Numbered from the stretch's first letter, positions 34,475-48,979 are shown. The stretch: 64,000 bases of DNA from Pseudomonadota bacterium (GCA_021323675.1 JAJPKP010000061.1:94900-158899); one strand, 5' to 3'. The notes: a model not told the origin generated them from the letters alone. Numbers and translations: made by a program.

Positions 34475-36532
34475 TCAGCTTCCGTTCCAGCCGCGGCGCT
34501 GAAGTTCCGCAATCGCCACACCCAGGTTGTCCTCGGTGTCACGCCACTGGCGCGGATTCTTCTCCCTGGACAGCACTGAAAGCGCATCGCGGTAGCACTG
34601 GACCGATTCCAGCAGGTGCGCGTTTCCGTTTTCTGTGGAACCCAGGTCGAAAAGCGCGCCGGCGAGATTGTACTTTTCCCACGCCCAAGGGATGGGGTTT
34701 CTTTCGCGGCTGAAAGCCTTTAGAGCCTGTCGATAGTGCTGAACTGACAATTCGAAATAGTACTTGTCGGCCGTCCTATGTCCGAGGTCCAGGAAGGTTT
34801 CCGCCAGGCCGTCTTCGGCCTCCATCCACGCCACCGGATTGCGATCCGGGCTTAACGCGGATAGCGCCGCCGTATAGGCAGCCCCTGCCTGCTGCAAGGT
34901 GCTCGCGTTCGATTCGAGAAGGCCCAGTATCATGAGTCCGTGTCCGAGCGTGGTTTGCAATTCCGCCCACAAAGCGGGATCGCTATCGCGGGGAAAGTTT
35001 TCGAGCACATTCTGGATCATTGCGACCGACTGTTTGACGTACGCCCGGTTGGAAGTTGCCCGGCCGAGATTCGCGAGCTCGCCTGCCAGTTCTTCCTGAA
35101 CCAGAACCCATGAAAGGGAATCTCTGCGCCGCTCATAGACGCCGAGCGAAGCGCGAAACGCTTCGATAGCCTGAGCCTCGATGGCAGGATCGCCGCGCTG
35201 GTCCGCCAGGAGGCTCAGGGAACGGCCAAGCCTTCGCTGGACCGCCGCCCACATCAGCGGATGACTCCGTACGTCGTAACCGGCGAGCGCGGCGCGATAG
35301 GAATCTATCGCCTTCTGGAGGTCGCCGCTGTCGCCCGTTCGCCGCGCCATTTCCTCGAGCATCGACCCCGCGCGATAGTGCATCCCCGCGACATCAAGGT
35401 CGTCCGAGTGGGCGCGGTACACCTCGAGCGCCGCGTTATAGGAATCGAGCGCCTTTTGCAGAGTATCTTCGTTCATCTCGCTCGCCGCCGAAATCTCCAG
35501 GGTCGCGCCAAGGTTGGTCTGGGTCATCGCCCACTCCAGCGGAAAGCGATCGCGGCTCCACTCTGTAAGGGCCTGCTGAAAGTATGCGGCCGAGCGCCGC
35601 AGCGAATCGCGCGATTGAATCTCATAGGCAGAGGTTCTCTCGGCGGCCCCCAGTATGAAGTCGACCCTTGCGCGCGCATCGAGCGACCATCCCGAGCTCC
35701 TGCTTTTGTTTTCCGCAATCGAGCTGACCTTTTGGATCAGGGGTTCAAGCGCGTCGCCGCACGCATAGCCCCATTCCCGCATAAAGATCACGCTTCGAGT
35801 CGCAACCAGGAGGCGAAGCACGTCATCGAAATCGCTTCCGCCCAGGTCAGGGAGCTTGAAATCGCTCGGTATGTAGGTCCCCGAGAATGGAGTTTCGAAA
35901 CCCGGCTCTGTCTGGAAGGCAGAGTCGGCGTTTCCGCTCGGTGACACCGCGCCCCAGGTGAGCACGTTTGCGCGCGCATCGCCCGCGAGGCCCATCGCCT
36001 CGATATGCGCAATGGCTCGCTGAGATCCGGTCACGTCGATCGTGCGATTCACGATGATTGGGGTGATGGCCAGGCGCCGGTCCATCGCGGACAAAGCGTT
36101 CACCAGATGCTCGACCCGGCGATCGTGATCATCGCCCTGAAGGTGCGCGAACGCCGCGACAAAACGCGGGCGCTCCCGGCGAACCGCCGCATTGGAGGCT
36201 CTGCGCGACACCGCGGCGGATTGGTTCTGAAGATAAATCGAGAAGCGCTGGACCAGCAGAAAGGGGAGACAGGCCAGAGCGACTATTCCCGCGATTCGCC
36301 TGACTTCCCGGTATTTGAGTTTCCGGCGGCCAATCTGAACTCTCGCCGTATGCCAGAAGGTCGCGGCCCACAGCGCGGCGCCGCAAATCGCCGGAACCAT
36401 CGTCAACAGAACGATCTCGACGGAAAACTCCGAACGCGGCCACAAGTAGATGGCCAGCAGGGTCAGCGCGACTCCGCCCGCAATCGCCCTGCGCAAGGTC
36501 ATCCACGGCGGCAGTTGAGTGGGAAGGTTCAT
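34475..36532 (-). CDS. Membrane-anchored tetratricopeptide-repeat protein
   Basis: The 685-residue protein has two N-terminal hydrophobic segments (about residues 15-60), a third near residue 85, and a soluble domain of about 150 residues (RPRFVAAFAHLQGDD to VLTWGAVSPSG). From about residue 300 it carries eight TPR-like repeats with a period near 50 residues. Each repeat has a P-x2-W-A-x2-Q-x2-LG element (for example PLEWAMTQTNLG and PALWAELQTTLG). TPR scaffolds bind partner proteins. The middle domain recalls the nucleotide-related or sensory modules placed before such TPRs in bacterial signalling proteins, but I cannot name it. No partner gene is adjacent, so the role is open. Confidence 0.78.
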   Translation of the reverse strand: MNLPTQLPPWMTLRRAIAGGVALTLLAIYLWPRSEFSVEIVLLTMVPAICGAALWAATFWHTARVQIGRRKLKYREVRRIAGIVALACLPFLLVQRFSIYLQNQSAAVSRRASNAAVRRERPRFVAAFAHLQGDDHDRRVEHLVNALSAMDRRLAITPIIVNRTIDVTGSQRAIAHIEAMGLAGDARANVLTWGAVSPSGNADSAFQTEPGFETPFSGTYIPSDFKLPDLGGSDFDDVLRLLVATRSVIFMREWGYACGDALEPLIQKVSSIAENKSRSSGWSLDARARVDFILGAAERTSAYEIQSRDSLRRSAAYFQQALTEWSRDRFPLEWAMTQTNLGATLEISAASEMNEDTLQKALDSYNAALEVYRAHSDDLDVAGMHYRAGSMLEEMARRTGDSGDLQKAIDSYRAALAGYDVRSHPLMWAAVQRRLGRSLSLLADQRGDPAIEAQAIEAFRASLGVYERRRDSLSWVLVQEELAGELANLGRATSNRAYVKQSVAMIQNVLENFPRDSDPALWAELQTTLGHGLMILGLLESNASTLQQAGAAYTAALSALSPDRNPVAWMEAEDGLAETFLDLGHRTADKYYFELSVQHYRQALKAFSRERNPIPWAWEKYNLAGALFDLGSTENGNAHLLESVQCYRDALSVLSREKNPRQWRDTEDNLGVAIAELQRRGWNGS

Positions 36533-36723
36533 GGTGATCCCAAAGCGAAGCGCCTGTCCGGCGGCTCATTCATGTCGCAGTTTCAACAACAGCCTGTCAA
36601 GCAGCGGGGGTTCGTCCGGCACTCCTCGGGTTCGCGGTGGCGCAATCGCCGGAAAAATCGTCCGGCCGGAGCCCGGGGCCGGTCGCGGTTGCAATTATTT
36701 CCGTTTCGGATTTCGATGGCAGT

Positions 36724-37923
36724 GTGACAGAAGCGCCTGGCTACAATCCTTTCGATCCGTCATTCCTCATCGATCCGTACCCTCATTACCGGCCGCTGCT
36801 TGCCGGACCTCCGCAGCGGGCGAATTTCGGATTGCCGGTGGTGCTGGCGGCGCGCTATGGCGACGTCGTGACGGTGCTCCGCGATCATTCGCATTTTTCG
36901 AGCAAGATTCCGCCATACGCGATCAACCCGGGCGGTGATCCGTTCGGCGGCGCGCCGACGATGCCGTTTTCGGATCCGCCAGTCCATTCGCGGTTGCGGC
37001 GGCTGGTGGCGCGCGACTTCAGCCCGCGCCGCATCGCATCGCTCGCGCCCAGAATTCGCGAACTTGCCGCAACGCTGCTCGACGAAGGCATCCGCGACGG
37101 ACGGTTCGAGGCGATGAACGCATTCGCCGACCAGCTTCCGGTCGTCATCATCGCCGAGATGCTCGGGGTTCCCGCCGAGCATCGTGCCCGCTTTCGGCGA
37201 TGGTCCGACGCGGTCGCATCGAACAGCGCCACGATGCCCGGCATGCCGGTAAGCGCCGAAGTGCGCGAAGGGGTTGCGGCCTTGCGCGAATACTTCGCCC
37301 GCGAGATCGAGCGGCGGCGCAAAGCGCCGGGTGATGATTTGGTGAGCGCCCTGGTCGCCGCGCACGATCAGGACGAAGTGCTGCAGTCCGACGAACTGCT
37401 CGCATTCGTGGTGCTGTTGCTGATTGCCGGCAATGAAACCACCACCAACCTGATTGGCAATGGCCTGCTCGCTCTGGCTCGAAACCCGGGCGAATACGAG
37501 CGCCTGCGCCGCGACCCGTCCCTGATTCCGTCCGCGGTCGAGGAGATGCTGCGGTACGACAGTCCCGTGCAGACCTTGATGCGTTTTGCCGCCGAGAATA
37601 CGGGCATCAGCGGAACCCCGGTCGAGACGGGCGCGATGGTCGCGGTGATATTCGGCGCGGCCAATCGCGATCCGGCTCAGTTTCCCGAGCCGGACCGGTT
37701 CGACGTGGGCCGGACCCCGAACGAGCATCTCGCCTTCGGCGAAGGAATCCACTTCTGTCTCGGCGCGCCGCTGGCGCGGCTCGAAGCGCGCATCGCGTTC
37801 GAGGCGATCGTGGAGCGCTGCGCGGAGATTCGGCTTGCCGATCCAACGGCCGCGCTTTCGTACCGCGGATCGTTCATTACGCGCGGCCTGCGCGCGTTGC
37901 CCCTGGCGGTGCCTGACCGTTAG
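36724..37923 (+). CDS. Cytochrome P450 monooxygenase
   Basis: A soluble bacterial class I P450. The I-helix motif AGNETTTNLIGN carries the oxygen-activating Thr. The K-helix ExxR is in VEEMLRYDSPVQ, and the heme-ligand loop FGEGIHFCLGAPLARLEA places the axial Cys at residue 345 of the 399-residue form. The GTG at 36724 gives a family-like N-terminus (YNPFDPSFLIDPYPHY); a GTG at 36637 would add 29 residues of doubtful value. Neither start has a clear SD. Redox partners (ferredoxin, reductase) are not in the window. It is convergent with an SDR, and the two stop codons overlap. The substrate is unknown; hydrophobic small molecules or fatty acids are typical. Confidence 0.93.
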   Translation: MTEAPGYNPFDPSFLIDPYPHYRPLLAGPPQRANFGLPVVLAARYGDVVTVLRDHSHFSSKIPPYAINPGGDPFGGAPTMPFSDPPVHSRLRRLVARDFSPRRIASLAPRIRELAATLLDEGIRDGRFEAMNAFADQLPVVIIAEMLGVPAEHRARFRRWSDAVASNSATMPGMPVSAEVREGVAALREYFAREIERRRKAPGDDLVSALVAAHDQDEVLQSDELLAFVVLLLIAGNETTTNLIGNGLLALARNPGEYERLRRDPSLIPSAVEEMLRYDSPVQTLMRFAAENTGISGTPVETGAMVAVIFGAANRDPAQFPEPDRFDVGRTPNEHLAFGEGIHFCLGAPLARLEARIAFEAIVERCAEIRLADPTAALSYRGSFITRGLRALPLAVPDR

Positions 37924-38723
37924 GAGTTGCGCATCAATTCGGGCGGAATCCATGCGCCAGCGTTGAATCCGCCATCGATTGGAACCGCCACTCCGGTGAT
38001 GAAACCGGCCTGATCCGAGGCGAGAAACGCGGCCAGCGCCGCCACTTCCTCAGGCTTTCCGTTGCGTCCCAGCGGATGCATCATCCCGCTGCGCGACCAG
38101 ATCTGCTGCGAAGCGCCTGCGGGGATCTGGTTGCAGTTCTCCGCGATCGGAGTCTCGATCACTCCCGGGCAAATCGAGACGCAGCGGATGTTGTCGCGGG
38201 CGAAGTCGAGCGCGATTCCCTTCGACATGATGACGACGCCGCCCTTGGCCGCCTGGTACGCGCCGAGCCGCGGCACTCCTTCGATGCCTGCGCCGCTGGC
38301 GGTGTTGACGATCACTCCGCCGCCGCCTTTTATCATCTGCGGTATCGCGTACTTGCAGCCGAAGAACACTCCCTTAAGGCATACATCGACGACCCAGTCC
38401 CATTCTTCTTCGCTGGTCTCGACGACGGTCTTGGGAATATACACGCCGGCGTTGTTGAACAGGATGTCGAGGCGGCCAAAGATGCGCACCGTCTCATTGA
38501 CCATTCGCTCCACGTCGGCCGCGATGCGCACGTCCACGGAGATCGAGTTCGCGGTGCCTCCCGCGCTGGCGATTTCCGCGGCGGTGTTGCCGGCGGATTC
38601 GGTGCGAACGTCCGCGACCATCACCCTGGCGCCTTCCTGCGCGAATCGAATCGCGCTGGCGCGCCCGATTCCGGAGCCCGCGCCGGTTATCAATGCGACC
38701 TTGTCCTTGAGCAGCATGGCCAT
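37920..38723 (-). CDS. SDR family oxidoreductase
   Basis: A classical short-chain dehydrogenase of 267 residues. The NAD(P) motif TGAGSGIGRA is at the N-terminus, with NNAGVY and the catalytic Ser (TASGAG), and the YxxxK pair in AYQAAKGG. The PGVIETPI segment and the C-terminal GGF follow. An acidic residue after strand 2 (VADVR) favours NAD over NADP. The ATG at 38723 was taken; an ATG at 38717 with GAGG nine bases upstream is equally likely. It ends on the P450 stop codon, so the two genes converge. It may oxidise an alcohol produced by a P450, but that is only proximity. Confidence 0.9.
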   Translation of the reverse strand: MAMLLKDKVALITGAGSGIGRASAIRFAQEGARVMVADVRTESAGNTAAEIASAGGTANSISVDVRIAADVERMVNETVRIFGRLDILFNNAGVYIPKTVVETSEEEWDWVVDVCLKGVFFGCKYAIPQMIKGGGGVIVNTASGAGIEGVPRLGAYQAAKGGVVIMSKGIALDFARDNIRCVSICPGVIETPIAENCNQIPAGASQQIWSRSGMMHPLGRNGKPEEVAALAAFLASDQAGFITGVAVPIDGGFNAGAWIPPELMRNS

Positions 38724-38936
38724 CAACCTCGTCGTAAGCAGATGACCGACTGGTGCCACAATTCGCGCGGATTTGAAAGCGAAGCAGGGCAGATTCTCGC
38801 GGCGCACACGGCGGGAGAAGCGGAGCGCGGGCGCATGCGCGGATCCGCCGAGTCCCGCCGTGGCGCGGAGCAGTGCGCGCGAATTCGTGCGGCTATGCGC
38901 TCGCGGAAGCCGCGCCGCCTTGAGCCTGGTGCACGA

Positions 38937-39344
38937 TCATCCCCGCTCGCAGTTGATCATCCAGGGAATGCCGAATTGATCGACGAGCATCCCGAAACGC
39001 GCGGCCCAGAAAGTCTGTTGCAGCGGCATCCGCACCGCGCCGTTCTCGGAGAGGGCTTTGAAGATGCGTTCCGCATCTGCGACTGAGTCAACGCTAACCG
39101 AGACCGAGAAGCCTCTGGGGGCTTCGTAGGAATTTGGCGGGGTATCCGAACCCATCAGGACCTTGTCGCCGAAGACCAGGCGCGCATGCATGATCTTTTC
39201 CCGCCATTCAGGCGGCACTCGGTCCGCCATCGGCGATTCACCGTGCCTCATCATCATCTCGATCTTGCCGCCGAGGCATCGCTCGTAGAGCTTGAACGCC
39301 GCTTCGCAGCGGCCATCGAAATTCAGATAAGGATTGAACTGCAT
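38937..39344 (-). CDS. VOC family protein, PhnB-like
   Basis: A 135-residue vicinal-oxygen-chelate fold protein of the PhnB/3-demethylubiquinone-methyltransferase-like group. It has FNPYLNFDGRCEAAFKLYE at the N-terminus, a PPEWREKIMHARLVFGD segment, and the C-terminal GMLVDQFGIPWMINCE that defines the group. Such proteins are mostly uncharacterised and lack a proven enzyme activity. The ATG at 39344 was chosen because AGGAGG lies eight bases upstream; the open frame runs a further 33 bases to a TTG at 39377, with no comparable signal. A DUF899 gene lies upstream on the same strand. Confidence 0.9.
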   Translation of the reverse strand: MQFNPYLNFDGRCEAAFKLYERCLGGKIEMMMRHGESPMADRVPPEWREKIMHARLVFGDKVLMGSDTPPNSYEAPRGFSVSVSVDSVADAERIFKALSENGAVRMPLQQTFWAARFGMLVDQFGIPWMINCERG

Positions 39345-39522
39345 CTCATGATCCTCCTCTCCAATCGTGATTTGCATTTCCCAAGGCGCCCCAACCCGAG
39401 CGGATGGTTCGCCACGCTATGGTCACAGTCGTGATCGCCTGAGGCTCGCTCGGCCGCGCGACGGCCCGGATTATACCCATCCCTCCGGGAATCGCGCGGC
39501 CTTCGAGTCGCGATCGAGCGAT

Positions 39523-39544
39523 AGGCGCCCCTGGAAGGGCGCCT
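39523..39544 (-). terminator. Hairpin downstream of the DUF899 gene
   Basis: A perfect 8-bp stem (39523-39530 with 39537-39544) closes a 6-base loop, starting about seven bases after the DUF899 stop on the minus strand. There is no T-tract, so the terminator role is uncertain. Confidence 0.4.
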
Positions 39545-39550
39545 TCCAAA

Positions 39551-40267
39551 TCACGCCCTGCTTGCCGCCGGGTACTCGTCGTGCCGCTTCACCCAGTCCG
39601 TGAGGTTGAAGTTCGGCCCGTTTTCGTTGCGGCCCTTTGGCGTGATGTCGAGAAACATGTACGTTCCCAGTCCGCGTTCGTCGCCGCGCCCATACGAGGA
39701 ATACGTATGATAGACGTCGCCCTTCTTGTCCTTGAAGAAAACGCTTGTGCCGTGCAGATCCTCCATCGTGGCGTCGGTCATTTCGAAATTATAGTACACC
39801 TTGCCCTTGGCGAGGTCCTCTTTTCTGAACGACACGTGATAGTCGTAGTTGAAGTCGCTCGGCGCTGACGACACCCAGTTGAACCGCCATCCCATCCGCC
39901 TTTTGTATTCGTCGATTTCGGCCAGCGGCGCGCGCGAGACCGCGATAAACGTCACGTCGTGGTTTGCCAGATGAACGTTCGGCCCGTCGATGTGATCCGC
40001 CAGGAACGAGCATCCCACGCATCCGACCCGCCGCCCGGGCGCCAGCATGAAATGATAGACGATAAGCTGGCTGCGGCCGTCGAAAAGCTGCGCCAGGGTC
40101 TTCGGGCCCTCGTGCGTGTCGAAGACGTATTCCTTTTCGACCTTGACCCACGGCAACTGCCGGCGCTGCGCGTTGATCTCGTCCTGGATGCGGATGAACT
40201 CCTTCTCGCGCGCGAGGAGCTGTTTTCGTGCCTGAATCCATTGGTCCCGCGAAACGATCTGATTCAT
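39551..40267 (-). CDS. DUF899 family protein (thioredoxin-like fold)
   Basis: A 238-residue protein with the DUF899 core: KVEKEYVFDTHEGPKTLAQLFDGRSQLIVYHFM, then GCVGCSFLADHIDG with two cysteines in a C-x2-C arrangement typical of the family. FIAVSRAPLAEIDEYKRRMGW follows, and a Trp/Tyr-rich C-terminus with DVYHTYSSYGRGD. Members resemble peroxiredoxin-like thioredoxin folds, but no activity has been proven that I know of. The ATG at 40267 has GGAGG five bases upstream. Divergent from the DUF1329 gene by about 170 nt. Confidence 0.9.
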   Translation of the reverse strand: MNQIVSRDQWIQARKQLLAREKEFIRIQDEINAQRRQLPWVKVEKEYVFDTHEGPKTLAQLFDGRSQLIVYHFMLAPGRRVGCVGCSFLADHIDGPNVHLANHDVTFIAVSRAPLAEIDEYKRRMGWRFNWVSSAPSDFNYDYHVSFRKEDLAKGKVYYNFEMTDATMEDLHGTSVFFKDKKGDVYHTYSSYGRGDERGLGTYMFLDITPKGRNENGPNFNLTDWVKRHDEYPAASRA

Positions 40268-40436
40268 TGCTTCCTCCGTGTCTGTTGTTGCAGGTTCGTA
40301 ATGAACCATTTAGTTAAATAACGAGATAGTTAAATACCCTCGATATGATGGCCTGTCAACCTTGCCCTTGTTGCCAGGGCCGCCGGTTCGCGCCAGCTTG
40401 CCAACTCGTGACGGCCCGGTGTAAACGCCGCTCAGA

Positions 40437-41756
40437 ATGGATTTGAAGATTGCCGGCCTGGGGCGAGAGACTCGGCGACACACTGCTCGCCGAAGCCGCT
40501 GTTCCGCTTTTTCGCCGCTGTCGATCGCGCTTCTCGCCGCCTGCTTGAGCGGCCCGGCAAGCGCGTTGGCTGAGCCGGGGGCGTCCGTGGCGTCGTCAGC
40601 GCCGCCCGGGACGGTAATCGATCGCGGCAACCTCGCGCAGTTCTCCGGGATGGTTCCGAGTGCGATGGCGTTTGCGATCGACAACGGCCTGGCGGCGCGC
40701 GTGGTTGCCGCGCGGCCCATCGCGTGGCCGCGGGCTTATCAGGATGCGACCGAGCATTACTCGGCGCAGGTACGCCTCGACTCGCAGGGCGCGATGCAAA
40801 ATTACGTTGCGGGTCTGCCGTTTCCGATCATCGATTCGGCCGATCCCAACGCCGCGGTCAAGATCGCCTACGATTGGCATTGGGGGCCATTCATTCCGTC
40901 CGAGCTTAGGCTGTCGGCGATGCAGAAGACGCGGGCCTGGGTGGTGAATTCGTCTGCTCCCGGCGCGCTGACAGAGGATGACTCGCATCGCGATTTTCGA
41001 AACGAGGGGAGCTGCGATCAGATCGTGATCATGCGTTTCATGCACACGCTGCGGGATCTTGCCGATGCGCACCATCGCGATTCTCCGGTCGAGTTCAAGC
41101 AGCGCGGCAATTACTGCGGTCCCGAGCCCAGTTCCTACATCATGATTCAGTATCTCGATCCGGATCGCAGCAGCGACGCGTGGTTCTTTCCCTCCGCGAT
41201 ACGACGATGGCGGCGGATGAAATGGAAGGGCGGCTATCCGCATCAGTCGTGTACTTACGCATGTGCGCAACTATGGTGGGAGTACGTGCCGCCCAAGACT
41301 GAGGCATACACGTACAAGCTGCTCGGCGAGCAACCGATGCTTGCCTGCATGGATGCGAACGGCGGTCGAACCGCGATCGTCCGCCGCCAGAACTCGGCCA
41401 AATTCGGCGACCTGGATTGCGAGGTGCGGTCTGCCTGGGTTTTGCGGATGACGCCCCGTGCGGCGCCGGAAAGTATCCTTCCCGCAAACGTGTTTCTCGA
41501 CAAGGAAACCTACCTGTTGCTGGGGGCGCAATTTTACCGGGATGCGGCGCCGGACACGCTGGTTCCGATCTGGAGCCGAGTAGCCTCGCAGACGGGCGAA
41601 ATCGGGATGGAGTTGAGCGATGACCTCTACGTTCCGAGCGATCGTCCCGGATTTTTCCTGTCCCTGAATCTGAGCGAAGAGACAGGCATGCTGGATTTCG
41701 ATCCTCCCTCGAACAACCTGTTCAACCCGCGCGCACAGGGCTACGAGCCTCACTGA
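40437..41756 (+). CDS. DUF1329 (LolA-like) outer-membrane-associated protein, copy 1
   Basis: The 439-residue protein has a basic N-terminus and a signal region that contains a lipobox-like LLAAC, so lipoprotein processing near residue 35 is possible. The mature part follows the DUF1329 pattern: a leader with PPGTVIDRGNL, the EHYSAQVRL and YVAGLPFPIIDSADPNAAVK core, and repeated Trp/Tyr-rich beta segments ending with the LFNPR tail. The family has a LolA/LppX-like fold and often occurs with DUF1302 or MMPL transporters in lipid or sterol handling. None of those genes is nearby. A second homolog lies at 61856. Both are assigned on the shared core, EATEKYSGQVRL-like and GYVAGxPFPxxD. Confidence 0.82.
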   Translation: MDLKIAGLGRETRRHTARRSRCSAFSPLSIALLAACLSGPASALAEPGASVASSAPPGTVIDRGNLAQFSGMVPSAMAFAIDNGLAARVVAARPIAWPRAYQDATEHYSAQVRLDSQGAMQNYVAGLPFPIIDSADPNAAVKIAYDWHWGPFIPSELRLSAMQKTRAWVVNSSAPGALTEDDSHRDFRNEGSCDQIVIMRFMHTLRDLADAHHRDSPVEFKQRGNYCGPEPSSYIMIQYLDPDRSSDAWFFPSAIRRWRRMKWKGGYPHQSCTYACAQLWWEYVPPKTEAYTYKLLGEQPMLACMDANGGRTAIVRRQNSAKFGDLDCEVRSAWVLRMTPRAAPESILPANVFLDKETYLLLGAQFYRDAAPDTLVPIWSRVASQTGEIGMELSDDLYVPSDRPGFFLSLNLSEETGMLDFDPPSNNLFNPRAQGYEPH

Positions 41757-42073
41757 CCGGTCTCCGTCCCGGCAACCGGATGGACCAGCATTTGTGCCGC
41801 TGGGAGCCATCGAAGCCGACTGATGTCGCGTTTGGTTACATCGGTCAGGCAGGCTTCGCGCGATCCCGCCTTGGGGCGATGGCCGCCATGGCTCGGCTCT
41901 TGCTTCCTTTTATCTCCTTCAGAAATCGGTCGTGGGACCAAATGATCTATCGCGCAAGACGTTACCCTGGCTTCGCGTTCACGCCTCCTCCGAGCATGCT
42001 CTTCTTTCTTGTGTTCGCGGCAGCCACCTGAAACTGGCGGTTAGGGAAAAGGCCGATCGTTCGGGAAAGGCGG
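41757..42073. other. Intergenic stretch between the DUF1329 gene and the PAS kinase
   Basis: Open reading frames here are short and without family similarity. A weak 5-bp hairpin follows the DUF1329 stop. I see no tRNA, riboswitch or clear promoter. Confidence 0.5.
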
Positions 42074-47221
<5,148 letters not shown>

Positions 47222-47309
47222 CCCTCCGACGGCTGTCGCCATTGCGCAAGGCGACAGGTTTGAAGCGCGATGAACGGCGCGGTGGATTTGGCCCTGCGGT
47301 ATTTCCGCT

Positions 47310-47672
47310 TCAGCTCCGGTCGGCCAGGGGAATGAACAAGGTGCGGCGTTCGGAGTTTCCAATCCCGCGCGAGATGTGCCCCTTGCCGGTGACATCTTCC
47401 GCAAGCAGGATCGAGCCGGGTCCGAACCGGCGTTTCTCGCCGTCGCTCACTTCGATCTCGACCTCGCCGCTCAAATTGACGACGAACTGGCGGCGAGGAG
47501 CGTTGTGCCAATCGATGAAGTATTCGCCGCTGCGCGTTTCCCGAAAGATCACGCCTTTGGCCGCAATCATTGCGGATATCGTCGAAGCGTAGTCCGCCGG
47601 TTTCATCTCGGGGTTTACGTCTTCCAGATGCGACTCGCCGTCCGCGCCTGCGTAAATGCGTGTGTACTTCAT
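47310..47672 (-). CDS. Cupin-domain protein
   Basis: A 120-residue single-domain cupin. The beta-barrel signature is visible in FIDWHNAPRRQFVVNLSGEVEIEV (first cupin motif, with HxxP-like metal ligands) and the GPGSILLAEDVTGKGHISRGIGN second motif with its His. Cupins of this size bind metals or small metabolites and have varied activities; none can be assigned. The ATG at 47672 was chosen over an upstream Cys-rich extension. Convergent with the PAS kinase; the intergenic gap is 88 nt. Confidence 0.82.
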   Translation of the reverse strand: MKYTRIYAGADGESHLEDVNPEMKPADYASTISAMIAAKGVIFRETRSGEYFIDWHNAPRRQFVVNLSGEVEIEVSDGEKRRFGPGSILLAEDVTGKGHISRGIGNSERRTLFIPLADRS

Positions 47673-47948
47673 TGCGATACCCCCGGTTCTTGCGCATGCC
47701 CCGCGCATATTGGTCTTCGCAGGTATGCTCGCGATCTAACTAGTCGAGTGGGTGCGATTTATCCATCACCTCGCGCTCGAGGTCGCGAGGAGAGCGGCGC
47801 GCGCAGTACACCTTCTTGCGCCGGAAGGCTGGCGCGGACTCGAAGTATAGCGTTGGGCGCGGGCAAGAATTCCTGAGGCAGAAGACGTTTCCGCTTCGGG
47901 AATCTTGCCGGCGCCGCTTTCAAGGGTCCGGATGAGCCGGCCGCAGAG

Positions 47949-48611
47949 CTATGCGCTCATGCGATGGGTCTCGCCGTCGGTTGCATGAAGACGGCGAATC
48001 CTCTCGTGCTCATCCTGCTCAACCCGCTCGCGCACGGTCTTCGACTCGCCGATCGGCACAACTTCCTGAAGGCTGGTGGCGTTGTACACATCGGCGAATG
48101 ACGCGTAGGCGCCGATCAATCCCGAGATCACTCCGGAGATCCCGCCGAGCACGGCGAGCACGGTCGAGCCGGCAAACATCGCGATTCCCGCCAGACCCAT
48201 GCAGATCCACAGGAACAGCAGCACCAGGTTGAACGCCGCGGATTCGTAGAACGACGCGATCCACAGATAGAGCGTGACTACTCCGCTGACGATGAACACC
48301 AATGCCATCCCGTTTGCCGCGGCCGCCGTATGAGCGCCGAAGAGCGGCGTCTGCGCCAGCGCCCACCATCCGAAGAACGAACCCAGAAACGTGAACGAAG
48401 TAGCCGCCATCGGATCGCCATACGCGAACGCCCACATTCCCGCCAGGATTTCGGCCAATCCGCCGAACATGATCGCCTGCGTGAGATAAGGCTCCATCGA
48501 TGCCGGCGAAAAGATCATTGCGACTCCCATCAGGAAGGTCGAGGTCGCGAGCCCAGCCAGGCCGAGCGGAATCGGCGTGGCGAAACCCTTGTCTCTGCCA
48601 GGCCTCAACAT
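47949..48611 (-). CDS. GPR1/FUN34/YaaH family acetate transporter-like protein
   Basis: A 220-residue protein with six transmembrane helices. The family signature TPIPLGLAGLATSTFLMG is near the N-terminus, with an AYGDPMAATSF segment between helices 3 and 4. E. coli SatP and homologs form hexameric succinate/acetate channels, so short-chain carboxylate uptake or efflux is the likely role. The C-terminal 45 residues are a charged cytosolic tail. The ATG at 48611 has AAGGAG eight bases upstream; the frame's earlier TTG was rejected. It lies near genes for CoA and acyl-CoA metabolism, which is compatible with organic-acid use. Confidence 0.88.
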   Translation of the reverse strand: MLRPGRDKGFATPIPLGLAGLATSTFLMGVAMIFSPASMEPYLTQAIMFGGLAEILAGMWAFAYGDPMAATSFTFLGSFFGWWALAQTPLFGAHTAAAANGMALVFIVSGVVTLYLWIASFYESAAFNLVLLFLWICMGLAGIAMFAGSTVLAVLGGISGVISGLIGAYASFADVYNATSLQEVVPIGESKTVRERVEQDEHERIRRLHATDGETHRMSA

Positions 48612-48979
48612 GATCAACTCTCCTTATGTGTGACGCACGTGGAGACACGCTCGCCACAGTTAGTTGAAAACGACTGTGCCGACCGGTCACGTCTCCTTGG
48701 CAGGCCGGTACCCCTATCCGTTTAGACGCTCGACTAAAGCGCGATTATTCAAGCGATAGCCGATGGAGTTTCGGCGTAGCGCCGCCCCGACACGCTTGGC
48801 AGGAAGTGAATTTACCTGGCTGCGCTCGCTTACGCGCGCAGACTTTCGGCGGGATGCCTTGATTGATGAATTTTCGCGCCGAGGGCCGCGATCGAGCGCC
48901 CGCTCGCGCAGTTTTCGATAGACCCTGCCGATCCCGCTTCGGGTAGACCCGTAAAATTTTCTGCAGTAAGTGATTCCGC
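48612..48979. other. Intergenic stretch with small hairpins only
   Basis: This divergent gap contains a short stem (CGGGT-AG-ACCCG near 48947) and other small stems, but no terminator, tRNA or known riboswitch that I can see. Promoters for both flanking genes are expected here but none is convincing by eye. Confidence 0.4.

Noticed and set aside
38076..39086. 336-codon plus-strand frame opposite the SDR and VOC genes
   Set aside because: The SDR and VOC motifs on the minus strand are unambiguous; this frame has no motif and a His/Arg/Asp-rich composition.
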